Shown here one piece after another: positions 1 through 4,651 of a stretch of 7,961 nt of DNA. Positions within the stretch are counted from its first letter, which is position 1; each line of letters starts with the position of its first letter. The DNA is from an uncultured bacterium (GTDB lineage Bacteria > Patescibacteriota > Patescibacteriia > Patescibacteriales > Patescibacteriaceae), in contig CALMNI010000044.1 in NCBI GenBank assembly GCA_937868555.1, forward strand, positions 1-7,961, read 5' to 3'. The notes under the pieces are model-generated. The model was not told the DNA's origin. It worked only from the letters and a program-made list of their open reading frames with translations, and searched no databases. Position numbers and translations under genes: made by a program.

Positions 1-243
1 ACGCTTCTTCAGCTCGGAGAGATCCGGAAGCAGATACGCGCCGCCGCGGTAGTTGATGAACCACTCCGCCTTGTTGCCGTCCTTGAGCGCATTGAAGACC
101 AAGCCGTACGCCTTGAGGTGATTGGCCTGGTCGTCGTCCATCGGGACGAGGAGGTGCTGCGCGCGCGCGATGGCGGGAAATGCCAGCGACGCCAGCGCCG
201 CGACGACAAACGAGATCGCGCTGATTCGCCGGCGCAACGCCAT
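1..243 (-). CDS. N-terminus of a secreted protein (partial; family often labelled 'asparagine synthetase B' in Gemmatimonadota/Bacteroidota)
   Basis: A reverse-strand reading frame runs from ATG at 243 to the window edge: 81 residues, C-terminus missing. It opens with a classic signal peptide: a basic n-region (RRR at 4-6), a hydrophobic core at about 9-22 and a likely signal peptidase I site after AIARA (24-28), so the mature protein would begin QHLLVPMDD. The mature start, LLVPMDDDQANHLKAYGLVF followed by EWFINYRGGAYLLPD, matches from memory a periplasmic or exported family in Gemmatimonadota and Bacteroidota that is usually labelled asparagine synthetase B. That label is weakly founded and I claim no enzymatic role. 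GC-rich codons at third positions confirm this frame over the overlapping ones. No clear Shine-Dalgarno precedes the ATG. Its composition is unlike everything from 399 onward, so it probably belongs to another genome. The coding call is fairly sure; the family name is not. Confidence 0.6.
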   Translation of the reverse strand, partial: MALRRRISAISFVVAALASLAFPAIARAQHLLVPMDDDQANHLKAYGLVFNALKDGNKAEWFINYRGGAYLLPDLSELKKR

Positions 244-280
244 GAGGAGAGACCGCACGTTTGGCATCAAGGAATGGAGT

Positions 281-300
281 CGAAGCCGTTGGCGGCTTCG
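281..300. repeat. Perfect hairpin in GC-rich spacer
   Basis: An 8-bp perfect stem, CGAAGCCG / CGGCTTCG, encloses the loop TTGG. It lies 38 bp upstream of the secreted-protein start in the GC-rich segment. There is no T-tract on either side, so it is not a standard intrinsic terminator. It may be a local repeat or a structured leader. A second, looser inverted repeat lies just downstream: TCCGCGC at 324-330 pairs with GCGCGGA at 354-360. Confidence 0.5.
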
Positions 301-359
301 TGGCTTCGTGTGAGTCGACGTACTCCGCGCAGGCACCACCCGCGGAGCGCGATGCGCGG

Positions 360-398
360 ACAAATGGATCCCCGCCTTCGCTGGGATGACAAAAATCT
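360..398. other. Composition breakpoint, probable assembly or recombination junction
   Basis: Bases 1-360 are about 64% GC by hand count. From about 391 the DNA becomes AT-rich; for example, 721-780 is 33% GC. The change is complete within about 30 bp and coincides with the palindromic repeat. No promoter or Shine-Dalgarno for nrdB is visible upstream of the repeat, so the natural upstream region of nrdB seems to be missing. Confidence 0.6.
365..390. repeat. Short palindromic dispersed-type repeat (GGATCCCCGCCTTCGCTGGG family)
   Basis: ATCCCCGC (368-375) pairs with GCTGGGAT (380-387) around the loop CTTC, with one C/T mismatch, and GACA follows. Elements of the form TGGATYCCCGCYTTCGCGGG plus AATGAC are known as intergenic repeats in many unrelated bacteria; that is family knowledge recalled here, not searched. 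This is the only copy in the window. It sits exactly at the change from GC-rich to AT-rich DNA, 9 bases before the nrdB start. Confidence 0.6.
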
Positions 399-1409
399 AT
401 GTTACTTGGAAAACCAATAAATGAGGACATGGTCCTCCACCCCATAAAGTACCGCTGGGCATACGACTTGTATAACCAGGCAGTTGCTAATACCTGGTTC
501 CCGCACGAAATCGCCCTGGGCGAAGATTTGCAGGACTGGAAAAAAATGACCGATGATGAACGACACGCCGTTACTTTCCTAATGAGCTTTTTTAACCCTG
601 CAGAATTAATCGTGAATCGTTCGCTTGCTCTCGGCGTATACCCGTATTTAAAAGCACCGGAAGCTCACCTCTATATCGCTAAGCAAATGTGGGAAGAGGC
701 CAACCACTGCTTGGCATTCGAATATGTTCTTGAAACGTTCCCAGTTGATAGGGAAAAAATATTTAACTTCCACCTTGAAGTGCCTTCAATGCGCGCCAAA
801 GAAGCCTTTATTACTAAATACTTAACGCGCATGACCGATGAGCGCCTTAATATTGAAAGTGCTGAAGGCAAAAAAGATTTCATCCGCAACCTCGTCGCTT
901 TTAATATTGTTATGGAAGGTATTTGGTTTTATTCCGGCTTCATGGTCGCCCTCAGTTTCCGCCAGCGCAATCAATTAAAAAACTTCGGTTCAATGATTGA
1001 CTGGGTATTACGCGATGAAAGCTTGCACTTGAAATTTGGTATTAATTTGATTCTCAACATTCTTGAAGAAAACTCTGAAATCATCACGCCTGAATTCAGC
1101 CAAGAAATCCAAAACATTATCATTGAAGGCGTTACGCTCGAAAATGCATATAACAAAGATCTTTTCCCTAAAGGAATTCTTGGTTTGAATGCTGATTATG
1201 TTAATCAATATGTTCAATATGTCGCTGATCGTCGGCTTGAAGAATTGGGCTTCCAGCCTTATTTCAAAGCTGACAATCCGGCAAAATGGATGACTTCGGC
1301 TACTGACGTTTTTGAATTAGTAAACTTCTTTGAAATGCAAAACACGAGCTATGAAGTCGATGCTCGTGCGCACGGCAAAAAACCTGAAACAGAAAACGCA
1401 CCTGAATAA
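399..1409 (+). CDS. nrdB: Class Ic ribonucleoside-diphosphate reductase small subunit (R2, Mn/Fe type)
   Basis: The 336-residue R2 subunit works with NrdA (not in this window) to reduce ribonucleotides to deoxyribonucleotides in the cytosol. The carboxylate/histidine metal ligands of the ferritin-like fold are complete: E69 (FFNPAEL), E100 and H103 (WEEANH), E173 (VMEG), E207 and H210 (RDESLH). Two residues mark class Ic: ligand 1 is Glu rather than Asp, and the radical-tyrosine position, four residues after H103, is F107. Spacing matches the Chlamydia trachomatis R2 (E89, E120, H123, F127, E193, E227, H230) with a constant offset of 20. The C-terminal interface tyrosine is Y318 (NTSYEV), which distinguishes it from R2-like ligand-binding oxidases. 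W202 replaces Chlamydia Y222. An in-frame TGA at 387-389 forces ATG 399 (or M11 at 429); MLLGKPINED fits the family start. No good ribosome binding site is visible, because the upstream sequence is the junction repeat. It ends at a shared terminator facing the lysine-rich peptide gene. Confidence 0.95.
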   Translation: MLLGKPINEDMVLHPIKYRWAYDLYNQAVANTWFPHEIALGEDLQDWKKMTDDERHAVTFLMSFFNPAELIVNRSLALGVYPYLKAPEAHLYIAKQMWEEANHCLAFEYVLETFPVDREKIFNFHLEVPSMRAKEAFITKYLTRMTDERLNIESAEGKKDFIRNLVAFNIVMEGIWFYSGFMVALSFRQRNQLKNFGSMIDWVLRDESLHLKFGINLILNILEENSEIITPEFSQEIQNIIIEGVTLENAYNKDLFPKGILGLNADYVNQYVQYVADRRLEELGFQPYFKADNPAKWMTSATDVFELVNFFEMQNTSYEVDARAHGKKPETENAPE

Positions 1410-1419
1410 CATCAAACGC

Positions 1420-1450
1420 AAAAAATCCCGGCCAATGGTCGGGATTTTTT
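1420..1450. terminator. Bidirectional intrinsic terminator between nrdB and the lysine-rich peptide gene
   Basis: A 14-bp stem (AAAAAATCCCGGCC / GGTCGGGATTTTTT, one G-T wobble) has a 3-base loop AAT and ends in six T on the plus strand and six on the minus strand. It begins 10 bp after the nrdB stop and lies 16 bp beyond the end of the opposite gene, so it can serve both convergent transcripts. Confidence 0.9.
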
Positions 1451-1466
1451 GTTCCAAATTAAAAAC

Positions 1467-1616
1467 TTACTTGCGCTTAGCAGCTTTACGCTTCGGAGCG
1501 GCTTTCTTCTTAGGAGCAGCCTTCTTCTTCGGAGCAGCTTTGCGCTTAGGAGCAGCTTTCTTCTTAGGAGCGGCCTTCTTGGCCGGACGCTTTACAGCTT
1601 TTTTCTTTGCGGGCAT
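1467..1616 (-). CDS. Histone H1-like lysine/alanine/proline-repeat DNA-binding peptide
   Basis: A 49-residue protein starting MPAKKKAVKR. It uses only six amino acid types (M, P, A, K, R, V): 25 of 49 residues are Lys or Arg, 15 Ala and 7 Pro, with no acidic or aromatic residue. Residues 17-46 are five perfect tandem hexamers PK[K/R]KAA, preceded by one degenerate copy (PAKKAA, 11-16) and ending KRK. This composition is that of H1-like, AlgP-like or Hc2-like tails, which bind DNA non-specifically and compact the nucleoid; the role is inferred from composition alone. Translation is clearly intended: AAGGGGGTGA (1622-1631) matches 9 of 10 bases of the full anti-Shine-Dalgarno complement, with 8 nt between the G core and the ATG. 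A strong extended -10 promoter lies upstream, so high expression is likely. The gene is monocistronic and converges on nrdB. It could instead bind RNA or ribosomes. Confidence 0.85.
   Translation of the reverse strand: MPAKKKAVKRPAKKAAPKKKAAPKRKAAPKKKAAPKKKAAPKRKAAKRK
1479..1568 (-). repeat. Five tandem 18-bp coding repeats (PK[K/R]KAA units)
   Basis: Five consecutive 18-nt units each encode Pro-Lys-Lys/Arg-Lys-Ala-Ala, with middle residues K, R, K, K, R in order. Units differ mainly at synonymous third positions (CCT/CCG, AAA/AAG, GCT/GCC), plus AAG versus CGC or CGT. The array is prone to slippage, so copy number may vary between strains. Confidence 0.85.
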
Positions 1617-1621
1617 AGTTG

Positions 1622-1693
1622 TCACCCCCTTTCATAGAAATGTTTGGGCGAGTAACCTCGCATCACTTTTTCATTTCGTATTTAATTATAGCA
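1622..1693 (-). promoter_or_regulatory. Extended -10 promoter, leader and strong RBS of the lysine-rich peptide gene
   Basis: On the minus strand TGCTATAAT (1693-1685) is a perfect extended -10 element. The -35 region 17 bp further upstream is poor, as is common with TGn promoters. Transcription should start near 1678, giving a leader of about 60 nt. That leader holds a small hairpin, GCGAG-GTTA-CTCGC (1648-1661), and ends in a near-perfect Shine-Dalgarno (1622-1631). Confidence 0.75.
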
Positions 1694-1888
1694 CGAAAAA
1701 AGAATACACGGGAGAATTTTTTTTAAAAAATTAATTATTGCTTATGCGTTTCAAAAAATACAAAAAAAATAAATCTTTTTTTATTTTCCGATTCAAACTG
1801 GATAACATACTCAATTTTTGCCTAATATTAAAATAAAACTTCTCTACTCACCTTTTCTTTTTCTTTTTTAGAAAAAAATACTTCAACT
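1694..1888. other. AT-rich intergenic stretch with no recognisable gene
   Basis: This is the core of a 328-bp gene-free gap (1617-1944). It is made largely of A and T tracts with very low GC. No reading frame with a ribosome binding site, no tRNA-like fold and no clear second promoter was found. One DnaA-box-like match, TTATCCAGT, lies on the minus strand at 1797-1805. The rest of the gap holds the peptide-gene promoter on the left and the valS terminator on the right. Confidence 0.6.
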
Positions 1889-1922
1889 AAAAAAATATTT
1901 TCTTTTCAGAAAATATTTTTTT
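1889..1922 (-). terminator. valS transcription terminator
   Basis: A perfect 14-bp stem, AAAAAAATATTTTC / GAAAATATTTTTTT, surrounds the loop TTTTCA (plus strand). It lies 22 bp beyond the valS stop and gives a seven-T run on the minus strand. The stem is almost wholly A-T, so it is weaker than the nrdB terminator, but its position and symmetry support the call. Confidence 0.7.
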
Positions 1923-1940
1923 GACTATTCTTTTTAAAAA

Positions 1941-1960
1941 GTTATCAACAGTTATCAACA
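1941..1960. repeat. Tandem GTTATCAACA x2 at the valS 3' end
   Basis: Two exact, adjacent 10-bp copies of GTTATCAACA. Each contains TTATCAACA, one base from the E. coli DnaA-box consensus TTATCCACA. The array spans the valS stop codon and encodes its last residues (VDNC). It may be a slippage duplication or a pair of DnaA-like sites. Confidence 0.5.
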
Positions 1961-4563
1961 GCTTCTCTTAATTTTTCCAGCGAAAAAGAATATTGTGCTA
2001 ACTTTTTCTTCTCAGCATCTACCAAGGCCGCCGGTGCTTTTGAAATAAAATCCTGATTGTTTAATTTTGCATTTACCAATGCGATTCCTTGTAATACTTT
2101 TTCTATTTCTTTTTGCAGACGAACTTTTTCTGTTGCTGAATCAATGGCAGCTTCTAAATAAATATCAACTCCACGAATACTTACAAACAATGCATTGGGA
2201 ATTCTTTCACCACTTTCTACAATAATCAATTCGCCTATACCGGTCTTTAAATTAACAATCAATGGCGCAGCGTGCTGCAAGGCCGGTGCCGACTCCGCTG
2301 CATGGATAATAGCTTTTATTTTTTGTCCGGGCTGCAATCGATGTTCAGCGCGCAAATTCCTAATCGCTCCTATAATATCTCGCACTAGCTCAAAAGAGTT
2401 GCTTGATAATGCAGAAGATTCGCCTTTCGCAGTCGGCCACGAGGCGACTAGCAAAAGCGAATCGCGACCAGCCAATTGCCAAATAGTTTCCGTAATAAAT
2501 GGCATAAATGGATGCCAGAGCTTTAAGACAATTTCAAGAATATAATACAAGACAGAAATTTTTTGCGTTGAACCGTCAAATTTGCTGGCTTCAATGTACC
2601 AATCAGCCAAATCATCTAAAGTAAAGCGGCGCAGGCTTTCACCTGCTTGAGAAAAATCGAAACCTTCTATAGCGGAACTTACTTCTGTTATCGTTGTTTC
2701 AAGGCGAGACAAAATCCAGGCATCAGCTTCCGTCAACCGACTATAATCAATCGCTTCATTGTTATATTCTTGAGACAAAATATAGCGGCTTACATTCCAT
2801 AATTTATTAGCGAAGTTTCTAAAGCTGGCGATCTTTTCTTCGCTGACGCGCACATCAACGCCCGGAGTATTTCCAATAAGCAGTGATAAACGAACGGCGT
2901 CGGTACCGTATTCAGCACCAACTACCAAAGGGTCAAGACCATTTCCCTTGCTTTTACTCATCTTTTTTCCGTGTTTGTCTAGTACCATTCCCTGTAAATA
3001 TACCTGCTCAAATGGAATTTCACCTAAAGCAAAAAGCGACATCATTATCATTCTTGAAACCCACAAGGTAATAATCTCATAACCAGTGCCTAAAACTTGT
3101 GTGGGGTGAAAAGCTGCCAAATCGCCTAATTTTTTGTCCTCTCTAAAGTTATCGGGCCATCCTAAGGTTGAAAATGTCCACATTCCAGAAGAAAACCAGG
3201 TATCAAGCGTGTCAGGATCTTGCTTCCAACCCTCACCTTCGGGAGAAGATAAACCAACGTACACTTCTTCGTCTTTATACCAAACAGGAATTGAGTGCCC
3301 AAACCATATCTGTCGACTAATACACCAATCCCGCAAATTGCCCATCCAATCTTCATAGCGTTTTTTAAATCTGTCAGGAACAAAATGAACAGAGAGATTT
3401 TTAGAAGCTTCAAGAGCCTTTTCCTTTAAAGATTTCCCCCCGAAACGATCAAGCCCCTTGCTTACGGCAACAAACCATTGCTTTGAAGGAAGAGGTTCGA
3501 TAACTGTTCCGCAGCGATAACATACGGAAATATTATGCTCAATCTCTTCTTCTTTTTCAATAAGATTATGGGATCGCAATTTTTCAACTATTGCTTCGCG
3601 AGCAGAAGCAGCTGTTAAGCCGCTATACTCCCCAAAGCCTTCATGTATTTTTCCTAGCTCATTAATAACTTTAACAATAGGCAAATTATTTAATTCAGCC
3701 ATGCGCCAGTCAATAGCGGAATGTGCTGGCGTTACTCCCAAAGCACCGGTCCCAAACGTAGAATCAACTTCCCTGTCGGCGATAACTTTTAATGTCAACT
3801 TCTGCCCACAAAAATCGCCAGTAAACTCTTTGCCAATATAGGATTTATATCTTTCATCTTTTGGATTAACTGCCACGGCAGTATCGCCTAATTTAGTTTC
3901 CGGTCTTGTTGTTGAAATTAAAATTGGAAAATCTTGCCAATATTTAAAAGTATACAAAACAGTTTTTTCTGCCTTATACTCAACTTCATCATCAGCTAAT
4001 GTAGATTGACACCGGGGACACCAGTTAACAATACGTTCGCCGCGATAAATTACTCCCGCCTCATACATATCAACAAACATTTTGCGTACGGCATGTTGGC
4101 GCGTTTCATCTAAGGTAAACGCTACTCGAGACCAATCCATCGAGGCGCCAAAACCCTTGATTTGGGAAATTATAGTTGCTTGCGTTTCGTCTACAAAAGA
4201 ATGAACCCGTTTTAATAACTCGGCGCGACCAAGATCGTGGCGAGTTTTTCCTTCCTCTTGAAAAATCCGTCGCTCAACAACAGCTTGAGTTGCAATAGCT
4301 GCATGATCCGTTCCAGGTAGCCATAGCGTCCTATAGCCATTCATGCGATGAAAACGGATTAAAAGATCTTGAGTGGCAAGAATAGACGCATGACCTAAAT
4401 GAAGACGATCAGTGATATTTGGTGGAGGGAAAATAATTGTATACGTTTTTGCATTTCCATCCAGTGGCAAATTATCCGGATTAAAAAAACCGGAATTGTT
4501 CCATAATTCCTTAATATGATCCTCGTGATCCGCGGGAAGGTATGCTTTAGGTAAGTCGCGCAT
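1945..4563 (-). CDS. valS: Valyl-tRNA synthetase
   Basis: An 872-residue class Ia synthetase that charges tRNA-Val with valine in the cytosol and edits misacylated threonine. The HIGH signature is HLGH (55-58), and KMSKS is at 534-538 in GKKMSKSKGNG. WLPGTDHAAIATQAVVER (81-98) is diagnostic for ValRS rather than IleRS or LeuRS. The CP1 editing domain spans about 205-340 (STTRPET at 217-223, GTGALGVTPAHSAIDW at 271-286, with D285 as the likely amino-group-binding Asp). Two CxxC pairs, C182/C185 and C348/C351, look like the zinc site seen in Thermus ValRS. The anticodon-binding domain is about 610-750, and a C-terminal coiled-coil arm runs from about 803 to 870. Length is close to Thermus ValRS (862). 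In the HIGH loop the usual PPNVTG glycine is D52. The stop is TGA followed in frame by TAA. It diverges from hisS, with a leader of about 16 nt and no Shine-Dalgarno. Confidence 0.97.
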   Translation of the reverse strand: MRDLPKAYLPADHEDHIKELWNNSGFFNPDNLPLDGNAKTYTIIFPPPNITDRLHLGHASILATQDLLIRFHRMNGYRTLWLPGTDHAAIATQAVVERRIFQEEGKTRHDLGRAELLKRVHSFVDETQATIISQIKGFGASMDWSRVAFTLDETRQHAVRKMFVDMYEAGVIYRGERIVNWCPRCQSTLADDEVEYKAEKTVLYTFKYWQDFPILISTTRPETKLGDTAVAVNPKDERYKSYIGKEFTGDFCGQKLTLKVIADREVDSTFGTGALGVTPAHSAIDWRMAELNNLPIVKVINELGKIHEGFGEYSGLTAASAREAIVEKLRSHNLIEKEEEIEHNISVCYRCGTVIEPLPSKQWFVAVSKGLDRFGGKSLKEKALEASKNLSVHFVPDRFKKRYEDWMGNLRDWCISRQIWFGHSIPVWYKDEEVYVGLSSPEGEGWKQDPDTLDTWFSSGMWTFSTLGWPDNFREDKKLGDLAAFHPTQVLGTGYEIITLWVSRMIMMSLFALGEIPFEQVYLQGMVLDKHGKKMSKSKGNGLDPLVVGAEYGTDAVRLSLLIGNTPGVDVRVSEEKIASFRNFANKLWNVSRYILSQEYNNEAIDYSRLTEADAWILSRLETTITEVSSAIEGFDFSQAGESLRRFTLDDLADWYIEASKFDGSTQKISVLYYILEIVLKLWHPFMPFITETIWQLAGRDSLLLVASWPTAKGESSALSSNSFELVRDIIGAIRNLRAEHRLQPGQKIKAIIHAAESAPALQHAAPLIVNLKTGIGELIIVESGERIPNALFVSIRGVDIYLEAAIDSATEKVRLQKEIEKVLQGIALVNAKLNNQDFISKAPAALVDAEKKKLAQYSFSLEKLREAVDNC

Positions 4564-4585
4564 ATAAGTAGCTTATTTTTACCAA

Positions 4586-4613
4586 ATTATCTGTGTTTTT
4601 GCAAGCCTATCAA
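4586..4613 (-). promoter_or_regulatory. Predicted valS promoter
   Basis: On the minus strand TTGATA (4613-4608) is separated by 16 bp from GATAAT (4591-4586), each one base from consensus. Transcription would start near 4579, leaving a leader of about 16 nt with no Shine-Dalgarno before the ATG at 4563. An overlapping weaker alternative is TTGCAA with TAAAAA, 17 bp apart. The leader is far too short for a T-box or other attenuator. Confidence 0.6.
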
Positions 4614-4614
4614 A

Positions 4615-4643
4615 TTGCTAAAGCCTTTATTTTCCTATATAAT
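4615..4643 (+). promoter_or_regulatory. hisS promoter placing the transcription start at the ATG
   Basis: TTGCTA (4615-4620), a 17-bp spacer and a perfect TATAAT (4638-4643). The expected transcription start, about 7 bases after the -10, falls at 4650-4652, and the hisS ATG is at 4652. The mRNA would therefore be leaderless or nearly so. The -35 is one base from the divergent valS -35, so the two promoters probably compete for RNA polymerase. Confidence 0.75.
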
Positions 4644-4651
4644 ATCAACAT

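Noticed and set aside
118..420. Forward open frames of 100 and 63 codons across the GC-rich left end
   Set aside because: They are antisense shadows of the reverse-strand secreted-protein gene, run through the spacer hairpins and the repeat, and have no recognisable protein motif or ribosome binding site.
399..1409. R2-like ligand-binding oxidase (R2lox) or metal-free class Ie R2
   Set aside because: The C-terminal interface tyrosine (Y318) and full R2 length argue against R2lox. All four metal-binding glutamates are kept, which class Ie lacks.
1479..1568. Regular 18-bp direct repeats as a possible CRISPR array
   Set aside because: The units are contiguous with no spacers and keep one reading frame coding PK[K/R]KAA, so they are protein repeats.
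1330..1734. Forward frame with a Phe/Leu/Gly/Ala-rich repeat, resembling a membrane peptide
   Set aside because: It is the antisense of the lysine-rich peptide's 18-bp repeats, overlaps the end of nrdB and reads through the terminator hairpin. The reverse strand has the promoter and Shine-Dalgarno.
1750..1790. A/T-tract hairpin around AAAATAAA / TTTATTTT as an extra terminator
   Set aside because: It is pure A-T and expected by chance in such AT-rich DNA. It is not close to any gene end; valS already has a better hairpin at 1889-1922.
1780..1815. Possible tRNA T-arm-like stretch around the GATTCAAAC sequence
   Set aside because: No matching stems for acceptor, D or anticodon arms could be drawn around it.
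4564..4651. T-box or other amino-acid-sensing leader for valS or hisS
   Set aside because: The predicted leaders are about 16 nt and about 0-2 nt, too short for any riboswitch or attenuator.
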